Assembly (NCBI RefSeq): GCF_002356075.1 | Contig: NZ_AP017902.1 | Coordinates: 1 to 64,000, forward strand | DNA from: Mycoplasmopsis bovigenitalium | GTDB taxonomy: Bacteria; Bacillota_I; Bacilli_A; Mycoplasmatales; Metamycoplasmataceae | DNA: 64,000 nucleotides | Reading direction: 5' to 3' | Shown: piece after piece, positions 46,019 to 57,046 of the stretch | How positions within the stretch are numbered: the stretch's first letter is position 1 | How the letters are laid out: each line of letters begins with the position of its first letter | Notes under the pieces: generated by a model | The model's input: only the letters and a program-made list of their open reading frames with translations | Told to the model about the DNA's origin: nothing | Database searches by the model: none | Position numbers and translations under genes: made by a program

Positions 46019-46835
46019 ATTTACAACTTTTTTAAGAAAATCATACATTTATTTAATTCTTGCACTAACATACATTCCATTATTTTTTGCGGCTGTATTT
46101 AGTTTTAGTAAACCAAGTAAAAAAGGATATTTATCAACCTCTTGAAACGGGTTTACAACTGAAGCATGAAGCGAATTTTTCACAGAAGGAAGAGATATTG
46201 CTTTAATTAACTCAATTATTATTGCCTTTTTTACATCGATTTTAGTTGTCTTCATTTCACTAATTACAGTTTTTGCACTATGAAGACAAAAAAATAAAAA
46301 ATACGAATTAGTAACAAAAGCAGTAAACAACATTCCAATTATTAACCCCGACAACATAACAGCCATTGGACTAGTTTTAGTGTTCACTTTATTCTTTGGT
46401 GTTCTTTCTGTGGTTAATGAAGGAATTATTCGAGGAATTGTTGCTCATACAGTTATGGCGCTTCCTTACGGAATTTCTTTAATGTATCCAAGAAGCGAAA
46501 AATTTGAGCGTTCGCTTTATGAAGCTAGTCAAGATTTGGGGTATTCAAAAGTTCAATCTTGATTTAAAACGTATTTTGTATACATGATTCCAACAATTGT
46601 TTTTGCTGGATTAGTTGCTACATTTTTATCATTTGACGACTTTATAATTTTAAAAACAACTACAAATACTTCAACACTAGGGACAAAACTTTACGAGGGT
46701 AATATTAAACCTTGAGGCCTTGTTGTTGGTACTGCAATTCTTTTTGCTACCTTTATTGGTAATGCGATTTACATTGGATATAAAGCAAAAATGACAAAAA
46801 CTAAAAAAGTTTTAGGAGGCACAAATGCGAACTAA
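46011..46835 (+). CDS. potC: Spermidine/putrescine ABC transporter permease PotC
   Basis: The 274-aa permease has six predicted helices and an EAA loop (LYEASQDLGYSKVQSWFKTYF). The ribosome site AAGGGG lies within the end of potB. It overlaps potD by 11 bases. TGA codons are Trp throughout, for example in WGLVVG. Confidence 0.9.
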
Positions 46836-48411
46836 AACAAAAAATATCCTAAAAAAATCAGCAATCGCACTTGGAATTATTGGCTCATTAAGTGCTGTAT
46901 CGGTTGCGATTGCACTAAAAGCCAAAAAACCTTTTAAACCTACTTTTTATAACTATAAATCGTATATGTCAGATAGCGGACGCGAAATTTTGTCTAGCAA
47001 TTATGACTTTAAAGAATTTGACACTTTAAACGAGTTTACAAAAGCAATTTTAACTCGTAAGGCACTTGGTGGAATTGGTAGTGATGCCCAAGCAGTTCAA
47101 TTAATTAGACGTGATAAATTAAAAGAAATAGATTATTTAAAAGTATTTATTAAAGACCAAAAAAATCGTCCAAATTGAGCAAAAGATGCCCAAGGTAAAA
47201 ATTTACCATACGAGCAATACCGCGACAAAAAGGAATATAGAGAATTTCAAAAATCTCTTTTTACAGATTTAGTTTGAAGCCATATGTCAAGATATGATGA
47301 TGTATTATTAACTAATTATGATGGCAAAAAATTCCAAGAAATTGACGGTAAAAAACGTCACTTATATGATTATTTTGTGCCTTATTTTAGCCAAGATATG
47401 GTTATAGCTTACAACCCATTTAAAGTTGTTAAAGAATTAATAAATCAATCAGTAACTGAAGAAGAAATTCAGAAAAAATTGTATGAATTTGACCAAAAAA
47501 TTATTGACAGCATTTATGAAAATGGTGTCAATAAAGGCAAACAGGACAATCAAAAAGAAGTGATTATGTCTGACATTTTGAAAGCTTTAAAATCAAATGG
47601 CTTTAATCGTTTTGCCATTACCGACGCTGTTAGAGACAACATGATTTATGGATCTGCATATGAATATGACAACAAAGACAAATATTTTGATACAAATATA
47701 ACTGGTAAAGCAAGTACAATTGATGAACCAAATTTATACATAAAATTGATTGATAATTTTGGTAAATTAATCAAAAACTCTCTAGATTATTCATTGACTG
47801 ACCAAAATATTAACTTTATTGGCGATGGACAATTTTTACTAACTCAACTTGTTGAACCAGATTTAGATAATTCAAAAATTCAAGCAGCTATTTTATATAA
47901 TGGTGATGCACTTGACGCTTATTTTTCAGAAGATAACATAGAAAGAAGTAAGAATGGATCAATTCGTTTCATTCGCCCTAAATCTAATTTACTACTTATC
48001 GATGGTTTAGTGATGGCTAAAAATGCAGATGTTGAAGAATCAGATTATGACAAGTTAATTAATACTTATGTAGATGCAGTTTCTGATGGTCTTCAAGTAG
48101 ATTATCCTGAAAAAGCATTGGAAAAATTTGAAGAAACATCAAGCTATATTAATTTTGACAACGTTAACTATACACCAACAGTCAAAAGACTTTATGAATA
48201 TGTAGCTAAAAATTACTTCTCTGATTTAAGTGAATTTGAAAAATCATATGTAACTAACTTGTATGAAATTAAAGATAATTACACATTATTTAACCCAGTT
48301 ACTCAAAGTGAAAAATTAAAGTACAAAGTTATTCACAAAGCTATTGAGCCAACTGACCAAAAAACTTCAACAAACATTAATACATACTGAAATAAAGTTA
48401 CTAAAAAATAA
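46825..48411 (+). CDS. potD: Polyamine-binding protein of the Pot transporter
   Basis: The 528-aa product has an N-terminal hydrophobic anchor (residues 12-30) but no lipobox cysteine. It would therefore be held by an uncleaved helix rather than by lipid. It follows the architecture of mycoplasma PotD proteins, larger than E. coli PotD (about 350 aa). Recognisable parts include YNYKSYMSDSG near the start and YFVPYFSQDMVIAYNP. Perfect AGGAGG site inside potC. Last gene of the operon, closed by a strong terminator. The ligand is inferred from context. Confidence 0.82.
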
Positions 48412-48414
48412 TTT

Positions 48415-48438
48415 AAAACCTCGCACGAGGTTTTTTTG
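48415..48438 (+). terminator. Terminator of potABCD
   Basis: Stem AACCTCG / CGAGGTT with a two-base loop, then T7. Confidence 0.88.
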
Positions 48439-48441
48439 TTT

Positions 48442-48470
48442 TTGAGCAAGTGCACATAATCCATTATAAT
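48442..48470 (+). promoter_or_regulatory. Promoter of the lipoprotein-nuclease operon
   Basis: TTGAGC (48442-48447), a 17-bp spacer, TATAAT (48465-48470), 31 bases before the start codon. Confidence 0.7.
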
Positions 48471-48501
48471 AATATGTTAAACAAATAAAAAAAGGATTAA
48501 A

Positions 48502-49140
48502 ATGAATCTAAAAATAATCAAAAATACAATAAGCACAATTGCTATTAGCTCGATGCCACTGAGTATTGTTTCATGCTCTAAACAACAGGTTAATGACCGA
48601 TTACTGATCACAATAAATAATATTAATTTTAATAACAAAGTCGACTTCACACTTGATGATATAAATGAAAAAGATATAAAAACTCAATATAATGACACTA
48701 TTTATAAAGAAGTTAAGATTAAAGAAATTAAAAAAGATGCTGCAAAAGGTATTTTAGTTGTTGAACTAGTTGCCACTAAAATTAATGGAGAAATTAAAAA
48801 TCAAATAATCACAATAGATGGTTTTAAAAAATCTTTAAATAATACTGAATTTAACTCAAAAATTTATTTTGAGGTAAATAATTATGAAGCAGAAAATTTT
48901 GAATATCTAAAATGAGAAGATCCCTCAACATTTCTTGCTGAAGATATGAAAATTAATTATTCAAAAACTGGTTTAAATTCGAATGAATTAGTGGATTTAA
49001 AAAATGAAATTATTGATTTTAAAACAGATGATGAAAAGAGAACTATAACAATCAAATATAAATTATCATATAAATCAAATGCAAAAAATATTGGTGAATT
49101 TGAATATATTATTAAATTCCCAGAAAAAGAGGTTCATTAA
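48502..49140 (+). CDS. Small surface lipoprotein of unknown function
   Basis: The 212-aa product has a signal peptide with the lipobox SIVSC (Cys25). The mature part is rich in Lys, Asn and Ile and has two similar-looking beta-rich segments (TINNINFNNKVDF and the later KINYSKTGLNSNELVD). This recalls mycoplasma variable lipoprotein domains, but I do not recognise a family. AAAGGA precedes the ATG. Its stop overlaps the start of the nuclease gene (TAATG). The two are therefore coupled, and it may help bind or present nucleic acid; that is inference. Confidence 0.75.
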
Positions 49141-50360
49141 TGAAAAAACTTTTATTACCCATTTCATCTGTTGCAATTTTGAGTTCTTTAGTAAGTGTTT
49201 CATGTTCCCAATCCAATTCAAAAATGAATGAAAAAGCAAAATTAATAACTTTAAAAGCCATTGCAAAAGAAGTTAGAGATGATGTAAATTTAGTTGATTT
49301 TACAAGTGAAAAATACATAAAAATTAATGGTTCTGATATTAATACTGAAATTAGAATAAAAAGTATAAATCCTGAAGGCGACAAGATAAAAGTTTTTTAT
49401 GTTGTAAGAGATATTCACACAAATTTAATAAGTGACATTCAAAGTGCAATTTTGGATATGAATTATATTCAAACAAAGGCAAAAACAGAATATAAAGGTA
49501 AAACATTAATTTACAAAAAAAGTGATTATTATAAGCCACTTAATAATTTGAAAGGACAAGAATTATTAAATGCTTTAATTAAATTACAAGCTCAAAAATG
49601 AAGCCAACATGTTCAAAGGGGAAAAGAAAAAGGTTATTCTAGATACACTGAACTTTATGATATTTATACAAAAGCATTCGTTGATAAATATTATGAAAAA
49701 GACAATACTCTTTTAGATATTTACTCTGAAAATCCTAAAGGAAAAGATCCATATTCATTTGATTTTAACAATAGACATGGCAAAGATTTATCAGGCGATG
49801 AGGGCAAAGCTGTTAGAGGGAGAAAAAATCAAGAAGGTGAAATGTATAATAGAGAACATCTTGTGCCTCAATCATGATTTGCAAAAGATCAAGATGTTCG
49901 CACAGATGCCCACTTTGTTTGGCCAACAGATAAATATGTAAATAATGCGCGCGGAAATAGTTCATTTGGAATTGCAGGTAAAAATGCTAAAGTTTCTCTA
50001 AATGGAACAAAAACTAGTGCAAATGTATCTGAACCTATCGACGAATTTAAAGGTGATGTTGCCAGAGCGTTAATGTATTTTGCAATTACTCACAATAATA
50101 AACTAGTTGAAGGTATGCTTGGAAACACATATTTAGCAGCATTTCCATTCATATCTAAGAATTATTTAGATACCTACATTGATTGAAATAATAAAGATGT
50201 TATTGATATGTTTGATATTGATAGAAATAATGAAATCGACAAAGCATATGATAATGGTCTTAGAAACCCATTTACAGATTATCCTCAGCTTGCTGACTTA
50301 ATTTGAAAAAACACTAACACACCATTTGTTGATTATGGCATACTTATGGGTATTGAATAA
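49140..50360 (+). CDS. Surface lipoprotein nuclease, EndoI family
   Basis: The 406-aa product has a lipoprotein signal with Cys22 (VSVSC). The C-terminal 200 residues carry the endonuclease I pattern: YNREHLVPQSWF with catalytic H240, AHFVWPTDKYVNNARGNSSFG, and GDVARALMYFA. It should degrade extracellular DNA or RNA at the cell surface. Mycoplasmas rely on this for nucleotide precursors and for escape from neutrophil DNA nets. The start overlaps the previous gene by one base. The EF-hand-like DIDRNNEID near the end may bind calcium. Confidence 0.85.
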
Positions 50361-50363
50361 AAT

Positions 50364-50408
50364 AAAAATTACCAATTCTTTTTAAAAATGAATAAATTGG
50401 TAATTTTT
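50364..50408 (+). terminator. Terminator, copy 1 of a 45-bp duplicated element
   Basis: Stem AAAAATTACCAATT / AATTGGTAATTTTT. The whole 45 bp recurs unchanged at 51341-51385. Confidence 0.8.
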
Positions 50409-50409
50409 A

Positions 50410-50436
50410 TTTTTATACTTAAGTGGGAAATGTAGG
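50410..50436. other. Solo insertion-sequence end
   Basis: TTTTATACTTAAGTGGGAAA followed by TGTAGG is, on the other strand, close to the left end of IS copy 1 (CC-AC-TTTCCCA-TTAAGTATAAAAA). No transposase remains nearby. Confidence 0.5.
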
Positions 50437-50547
50437 AAAATTATATAAATATTTTGTAAAAATATAATTTTAAAACACTTAATTTTGCCAAGATAACATT
50501 TGTGAATCAAAATCTTATTCTTTGTATATTTCTATTGCACTTATTGG

Positions 50548-51150
50548 TTATTGTTTTTTATTTTTTTCTTCTATTTCTTTGTCAATTTTTGCTTTTTGCT
50601 CTTTAACTTCACTTAATATTGTTTCTAAATATTTTTTAACACCTATATACAATTCTTTTACAGCATTTGATTTAGTTATATTTTTGGAAATATCAATTGC
50701 TGCTTTTAATTTTTCATGTCCTTTTACATACAATTTATTTTCTTTTATTTGTTTTTCAAATTCTTCAGCATTTTTAAATGTAGCTTTGTATTCAGATTTT
50801 GCAGATTTTAATTCAGGGTCTGCTTTTTCAATTCCTTTATTTAATTTTTCTGCATATTCTTTGTATATATCTATTGATATGTCTTCGGTTTTTTCTTTTT
50901 CTTCGACTTTATTTTTAGCATCGTCAATTATTGCTTGTAACTCTTTTTTAGTTTCTTCTTTTGAAATGTGTGCTTGTAATCTATTGGCGGTTAAAAATGC
51001 ATCTTTGTATTTATCTTTCTCTTTTAATACTTCGGATTCAACTTTTCTTTTTTTAGTAATCAAAACTGAAGCCGCAACTACGCCAGCTACTGCGCCAATT
51101 GCTAAAACAGAAGTTACAGAACCTAGTATAATTTTTCGTTTTTTACTCAT
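50548..51150 (-). CDS. Small anchored helical surface protein
   Basis: The 200-aa product starts MSKKRKIILGSVTSVLAIGA, a signal/anchor of the same style as the cassette proteins (Lys-rich start, Ala/Val core, then Lys/Arg stop). The rest is a Lys/Glu-rich helix or coiled coil with two similar halves (KDKYKDAFLTANRLQAHI and SEYKATFKNAEEFEKQI). There is no lipobox. A perfect AGGAGGAG site precedes the ATG. The -10 box is embedded in a (TA)10 repeat. It sits on the opposite strand to its neighbours, between two copies of the same terminator. Function unknown. Confidence 0.75.
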   Translation of the reverse strand: MSKKRKIILGSVTSVLAIGAVAGVVAASVLITKKRKVESEVLKEKDKYKDAFLTANRLQAHISKEETKKELQAIIDDAKNKVEEKEKTEDISIDIYKEYAEKLNKGIEKADPELKSAKSEYKATFKNAEEFEKQIKENKLYVKGHEKLKAAIDISKNITKSNAVKELYIGVKKYLETILSEVKEQKAKIDKEIEEKNKKQ

Positions 51151-51167
51151 TTCTCCTCCTAACTACC

Positions 51168-51189
51168 ATTATATATATATATATATATA
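51168..51189 (-). promoter_or_regulatory. (TA)10 repeat overlapping a -10 box
   Basis: The coding strand reads (TA)10 ending in TATAAT, 17 bases before the start codon. Slippage would change the distance to any -35 contact upstream. Confidence 0.55.
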
Positions 51190-51340
51190 CGTTCTACTTT
51201 TCCATATTTTCCATAAAATCGGCTTTGTATGGTCTGTATTTGACCAATATATTTATCTAATAAAATTCACTAATTTTAAATGCACAATTAGTACTTTGTT
51301 ACTTATTTAAAATAGTGTTTTTTGGCGACAATGAAATAAA

Positions 51341-51385
51341 AAAAATTACCAATTCTTTTTAAAAATGAATAAATTGGTAATTTTT
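51341..51385 (-). terminator. Terminator, copy 2 of the 45-bp element
   Basis: Identical to 50364-50408. It ends two bases from the stop of the M42 peptidase and serves as its terminator. Confidence 0.8.
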
Positions 51386-51387
51386 AA

Positions 51388-52473
51388 TTAATTGTGTTTT
51401 AATTCTTTTGCTTTTTCAGCATTAAAGAATTTAACAAATTCGGTTGCTAAATCAATAGCGGCTTTAATATCAACTAGTGAACAAACACCAATTGGTGAGT
51501 GTAGATATCTTTGTGGTAATGAAAATGTTATTGCAGGAACTCCACCTTTACCATATTGTAGGGCTGTTGCGTCATTTCCACCACCTTCTGAAATATATTT
51601 ATAGGCGGGGATATTGTGTTTGCGTGCTAATGACATTAACATTTCTGTAAATTTAGGGTTAGTTAACAAACCACCATCTTTAACAAGCAATGCAACACCA
51701 TCACCAAGTTTTGTGCCACCTTTTATAGCTCCAGTTGTGTCGTGACTAGCACAAGTATCAATTGCAATTGCAACATCAGCATCAATTATTGAACTAGCTG
51801 TTTTTGCACCTCTTAATCCAACTTCTTCTTGAACTGTTCCAACAATATATGTTTTATTTGGTAAATTTAAATCTTTAATATTGTTTGCTAAAAAGTCAAT
51901 AACAGTTACGCCTGCTCTATTATCCATTGCTTTACCCGCAACTAGATTGTTTGGCATATCAAATGATTCGCCAGACATGTAAACTCTATCACCTGCTTCA
52001 ATGCCAAAGTCAATTGCTTCTTGTCTAGTTTTAAAACCTGCATCAACATAAAGTTCTTTATTTGTTGGAGCTTTTTTAACTTTTTCATCTTCTAAAATAT
52101 GAATTGAAGTGTGGCCAAAAATTCCTAAAATTTCTTTGTTGTCTTTATTTGTGACAATTTTACATTTGGTGCCAATAACTGTAACTGGTCAAATTCCACC
52201 AACTGGCGCAACAAGCAAGTTACCATTATCTTCAATATTTCTTACAAAATATCCAACTTCATCCATGTGCACAGCAATCATAATAACTGGAGCATTAGGG
52301 TCAGATTGTTTGTTTGTAATGATTAAAGAACCAAATCCATCACGACTAAATTCTAAGTTATCTGACTTAATATTGTTCTTTAAAGCTTGAGCAACTGGTT
52401 CTTCATATCTACTCATTGCCTCAATTTCCATGTATTGTTTTAAACGGTCTGAAATTTCTTTAAAATTATTCAT
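51388..52473 (-). CDS. M42 family glutamyl aminopeptidase
   Basis: The 361-aa product has the di-metal aminopeptidase motifs: AVHMDEVGYFV (first His/Asp), GKAMDNRAGV (bridging Asp), VQEEVGLRGA (catalytic Glu pair), AIDTCASHD, and the C-terminal RYLHSP histidine. It removes N-terminal acidic or other residues from peptides in the cytoplasm, often as a large tetrahedral particle. With pepF it belongs to peptide use. Start chosen with AAAGG upstream. It is monocistronic, behind an extended -10 promoter. Confidence 0.92.
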
Positions 52474-52522
52474 TTTATATAAGCCTTTCTATTTATATAT
52501 TGGTTAAGTACAATAATATTAA

Positions 52523-52531
52523 ATGATAGCA
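52523..52531 (-). promoter_or_regulatory. Extended -10 promoter of the M42 peptidase
   Basis: Minus-strand TGCTATCAT, about 50 bases before the start. The same sequence precedes mgtA. Confidence 0.55.
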
Positions 52532-52626
52532 AATTTTAAAATAAGATTCTTTTATTAACTATATATACGATAATGTTTCATATTTTGGTGAATATTTCAT
52601 AAAATCATTGCCAAATTAAGCGCTTT

Positions 52627-52656
52627 TTGAGTTGATATTTAAATAAATATTATAAT
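52627..52656 (+). promoter_or_regulatory. Promoter of the EEP lipoprotein
   Basis: TTGAGT (52627-52632), an 18-bp spacer, TATAAT (52651-52656). Confidence 0.6.
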
Positions 52657-52701
52657 TGTTTAGCATTCATATCATCTTTATTAAATAAGGAGAAGATTAA
52701 A

Positions 52702-54152
52702 ATGAAAAAACCTCGTTTTATTGTTCCTATGATAAGTTCAATATTTTTCCCATTATTGGCAGTATCTTGCGTAAATTTTGGCGCTCAAAATGAAAATAAA
52801 AATCCTCAAAAAAAATGATAACCAAAATCCACCTAAAAAAATCTGATCCAGTAGCACCAAAGCCTCCTGCAAAAAATCCAGGAACTCCAAAACCAGGAAC
52901 TCAAAAACCATCAAAAACTACAAAACCAGGAACAACTACTCCTCCAACTCAAGCAAACCCAACCCCGCAACCACCTACTACAAACAATCCCGGTAATGAA
53001 AATAGCCCTAAACCAATTGATAATCAAGCTTGGGAACAATTAAAAAAAGACATTTGACAACCAAAATATGTTGAAGGTAAAACACATTTTGTGCGTGTTC
53101 CTTATTATGTTAAATTACATTTAAATAATACAAATAAAACCATTGGTTTGTGAGCAAATCACCTTGATAGTCCAGATAATAAAGGATCAGAACCTGAAGC
53201 TTCATCGAGTTTACGAACTAAGTATCGAAGAATCCGAAGTCAGGGAGCACAAGAAGTTAGTGAATTTTTGGCACTAAAAGAAGTATTGTCAACTCCAACA
53301 AATGATGATTTTATAATCTATGGTGGGGATACTAATATAAAAAATGAGAATTATTTTTTAATAAATGAAATATTGAATAATACAAATATTGAGTCAACCC
53401 TTTCTACTAAGGAAAATTTAGCTAATAAAAAGAAATATAATGAAACATTTTTAACTTCTTTAGGTACAAAAGGTAATTATTCGCACCAATATGACAAAAT
53501 GATGTTTATTAATAACGATATGAATTCATTTAATCCAACAATTGTAGAAAATAATCACAAACCTTTTAAAATTAACATATTTAGAACATTTGATCATATA
53601 ATCTCCAAACAAGAATTGAATTTTTCTTATGATGCTAAGTCAAACTCTGATCATTCGATTATTAGGAGCAAAATCTCAGATCACGCTCCTGTGTTAACAG
53701 ATATTGAAAATAGTTTCAATATTTCAACTTCAAATGTTAGCGATAAATTAAAAACAAATCAAAACTTAGGTAAAAATAAAAACACAATAAGAATTGGTCA
53801 TTGAAATATTTTGAATTATGGCGGAAAAGATGACAAACAAGATTCCATAGCAAAAACAAGAGCTATTACTGAGACAATTCAAAAAGCTGGTTTTGATGCC
53901 ATTGCTTTAACAGAAATAAATGATGGCGCTGGAGATACTGCTGCAAAAACTCTTAAAAAATACTTGCCAAATCATTATGAAATTGCAGTTCAAGAGGAAA
54001 AATATACAAAGATTGATGAATATTATATCAATTCAGGAAGATTTGGAAAAGGTCAACAAGAACAAGTAGTTGTTGTTTACAATAAAAATGTTTTTTCATA
54101 TTATGGACAAAATCTATCTTGAAATAAGCCAATTCAATATTGAACAGACTAA
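52702..54152 (+). pseudogene. Frameshifted lipoprotein with permuted EEP nuclease domain
   Basis: The start encodes a lipoprotein signal (MKKPRFIVPMISSIFFPLLA, Cys23) with AAGGAG upstream. After 38 codons the frame stops at TGA-TAA right behind an A8 run (52808-52815). One added A would join it to a frame open to 54152. That frame encodes a Pro/Thr-rich linker and then an endonuclease/exonuclease/phosphatase domain in swapped order. The C-terminal half comes first (WANHLDSP, IYGGDTNIKNEN, SDHAPVLTDI) and the N-terminal half second (IRIGHWNILNYGG, IALTEINDG). This fits a phase-off, circularly permuted MnuA-type surface nuclease, or a decayed tandem copy. TGA-TAA read literally ends translation even in mycoplasma, because TAA follows. 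Confidence 0.65.
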
Positions 54153-54167
54153 CCATATTTATTAATT

Positions 54168-54188
54168 ACTAGGCATGCCTAGTTTTTA
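54168..54188 (+). terminator. Terminator after the EEP gene
   Basis: Palindrome ACTAGGCATGCCTAGT, then TTTTTAT. Confidence 0.7.
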
Positions 54189-54225
54189 TATTTTTAAAGC
54201 AAAATACAAGTTAAGGCGAAAATTT

Positions 54226-54234
54226 TGCTATCAT
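54226..54234 (+). promoter_or_regulatory. Extended -10 promoter of mgtA
   Basis: TGCTATCAT, with a leader of roughly 80 bases. I saw no clear Mg riboswitch fold in the leader. Confidence 0.5.
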
Positions 54235-54317
54235 TTAATTAATAAATTAATATTTACTTTTTGAATTCATAAATAGTTTATTAAGTAAAAACCCAAATTG
54301 AAATTTAAGGAGGTATT

Positions 54318-57020
54318 ATGGCAAAAAAAGTGAAGCAAAATAACACTAATGAAGCAGTAAAACAAAGAATTATTAATGCAGCCAATTCCTCTAGTATTTC
54401 GCTTTATAAAGAATATAATTCGTCTTCAAAAGGTTTGCAAAATGATGAAATTATTGCCGAAAACAAAGAGTTATATGGTTCAAATAAATTGGATAAAAAA
54501 TCTGCAAATACGCTTTGACGCAAAATTGTTTCGTCATTCTTCAATCCTTTTTCAATAATTTTGATTGTTTTATCAATAATTTCAATGATTACTGACATTA
54601 TTTTACCTTTGCGTGGCGGCAAAAATGCTGAGCCAGCAACAATGGTAATTATTTTGTCCATGGTCATTATTAGTGGTACATTACATTTAGTTGAAGAAGT
54701 AAGATCTTCATCTTCATCTGAAAAACTAATAAAAATGATTTCAACAACAGCAAGAGTAAAGAGGGGTGGAATATTTTACGAAATACCACTAGAAGAAATT
54801 GTAGTTGGTGATATTGTTACACTCGCTGCTGGAGATATTATTCCAGCTGATTTAAGAATATTAAGTGCCAAAGACCTTTTTGTTTCTCAGTCATCTTTAA
54901 CTGGAGAAAGTCATTCAATTGAAAAATTGGCCAATCTTGTACCTAAATATGAATATGAAAATCTAGTTGATTATCATAATTTAGCATTCATGGGTTCAAA
55001 TGTTATATCAGGATCTGCAACAGCAATTGTTGTTGCCACTGGTAATCAAACTTATATTGGCCAAGTTGTTCAAAAAATTAATGCCAAACCAATCAAAACT
55101 GATTTTGAAAAAGGTGTAAGTTCAATTTCAAAATTGCTTATCAGAATTATGATGATTATTGTGCCAATTGTCTTTTTAATAATAGGCATTAAAGGACAAA
55201 TTTCAGGTAATAATAAATGACTTGAAGCATTTTTATTTGCAATTTCAGTGGTTGTAGGACTAACCCCTGAAATGCTGCCAATGATTATTACATCAACCCT
55301 TGCCAAGGGCGCAGTAATAATGTCAAAGAAAAAAACAATAATTAAATCGCTTAATTCAATTCAAAATTTTGGTGCTATGGATGTTTTTTGTACTGATAAA
55401 ACAGGAACACTAACATTAGATGAAATTGTTTTAGAGCGCCACATTGATGTATCTGGAAAAGACAATAACAAAGTTTTAAAATACGGTTTTTTAAATTCTT
55501 ATTTTCAAACTGGTTTAAAAAATCTTTTGGACTTGTCAATTATTGATAAAACTGATGAATTAAGTGTTGTTGATGAACAATTAAGAAAACTTGATTCAAG
55601 TTATGTAAAAGTTGACGAAATACCCTTTGATTTCGAAAGAAAACGGATGTCAGTTGTTGTAAAAGACAAAACAAAAATTCAAGTTATCACTAAAGGCGCT
55701 GTTGAAGAAATGATTTCTGTTTGTAGTCATATTGAAATCGAAGATGATGTTAAGGAACTTGATCAAAAAACTATTGATAAAGTTATAAAACACGTTGACA
55801 AACTTAATGACCAAGGCATGCGTGTAATTGCGGTTGCAAGAAAAGACGTTGATGAATCACAAGTTGGCAAATTTGGTGTTGCTGATGAATCAAAAATGAT
55901 TTTAATTGGTTATCTTGCTTTTTTAGATCCGCCAAAAGAATCAACTGCTTCAGCAATTGAAAACTTGCATAAATTAGGTGTTGAGGTTAAGATACTAACT
56001 GGGGATAATGCTAGAGTAACAAAAGCAATTTGTGCTCAAGTTGGCCTAGATGCTGATAAAGTTATTCTTGGTAAAGATATTGAAAATTTATCAACACCTG
56101 ATTTAGAAGAATTAGTAAATAAATACAATATTTTCGCAAAATTATCACCTGATCAAAAAGCACAAATTATTACTGCCCTACGTAATAAAGGTCATGTTGT
56201 TGGCTATATGGGTGATGGAATTAATGATGCTCCGGCAATGAAAGCTGCTGATGTGTCAATTTCCGTTGACACTGCAGTAGATATTGCAAAAGAAAGTGCG
56301 AATATCATACTGCTTGAAAAAGATTTAAATGTATTAGCCACCGGCATAATTGAAGGCCGTAAAACTTATGCTAATATGAATAAATATATTAAAATGACTG
56401 TTGCAAGTAATTTTGGTAACATAATTAGTATATTGATTGCTTCAATAATGCTTCCATTTGTTCCAATGCTAGCAGTTCAAATATTATTTTTAAATTTAGT
56501 TTACGATATTTCTTGCGGTTCAATTCCTTGAGATAATGTTGATAAAGATCTGCTTTTAAAACCTCGAAAATGAAATCCTAAGTCGATTACTCGATTTATG
56601 TTGTGATTTGGTCCAGTTTCGTCAATTGTTGATGTTTTAGGATTCATATTATTGCGCTATGTTTTTATTCCACAGTTGTATCCGAGTTTAAATGTTGATT
56701 CAGCCGAATTTATGACATTATTCCAAACTGGCTGATTTATAATTTCAATGTGAACACAAAGTTTAATAATTCATTTTATACGAACTGAGAAAATTCCATT
56801 TATTCAATCTCGACCAGCTCTTCCACTATTATTATTTTCAATATTGGGTTCAATATTAATTACAGTTAGCCCATTTATTCCTTGGCTAAGTGGCGCAATT
56901 AAAGTTCAACAATTAAATCCTTGGTTCTACTTAATGCTTTTGGGTTTAATAGTTTTATATGTAACTTTAACACTTATTGTTAAGTCGCTATTTATTCGCA
57001 AATATAAAGAACTTCTTTAA
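54318..57020 (+). CDS. mgtA: Magnesium-transporting P-type ATPase
   Basis: The 900-aa product is a P3B-type pump. It has an actuator motif SLTGES, the phosphorylated Asp360 in DKTGTLT, the nucleotide-binding FERKRMSVV, the hinge [15 protein letters not shown], and about ten membrane helices. [20 protein letters not shown] matches the MgtA/MgtB membrane region. It imports magnesium across the cell membrane. AAGGAGG gives a strong start, and a terminator follows. Monocistronic; length is normal. Confidence 0.92.
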
Positions 57021-57023
57021 TTT

Positions 57024-57046
57024 AAAACACGCGCGGGCGTGTTTTA
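57024..57046. terminator. Terminator between mgtA and the convergent peptidase gene
   Basis: Stem AAAACACGC / GCGTGTTTT with a GCGG loop. Its end overlaps the stop codon of the minus-strand gene. Confidence 0.75.

Noticed and set aside
50522-51310. 262-codon plus-strand open frame
   Set aside because: It is the reverse of the small helical surface gene, which has a perfect AGGAGGAG site and signal sequence; the plus frame has neither.
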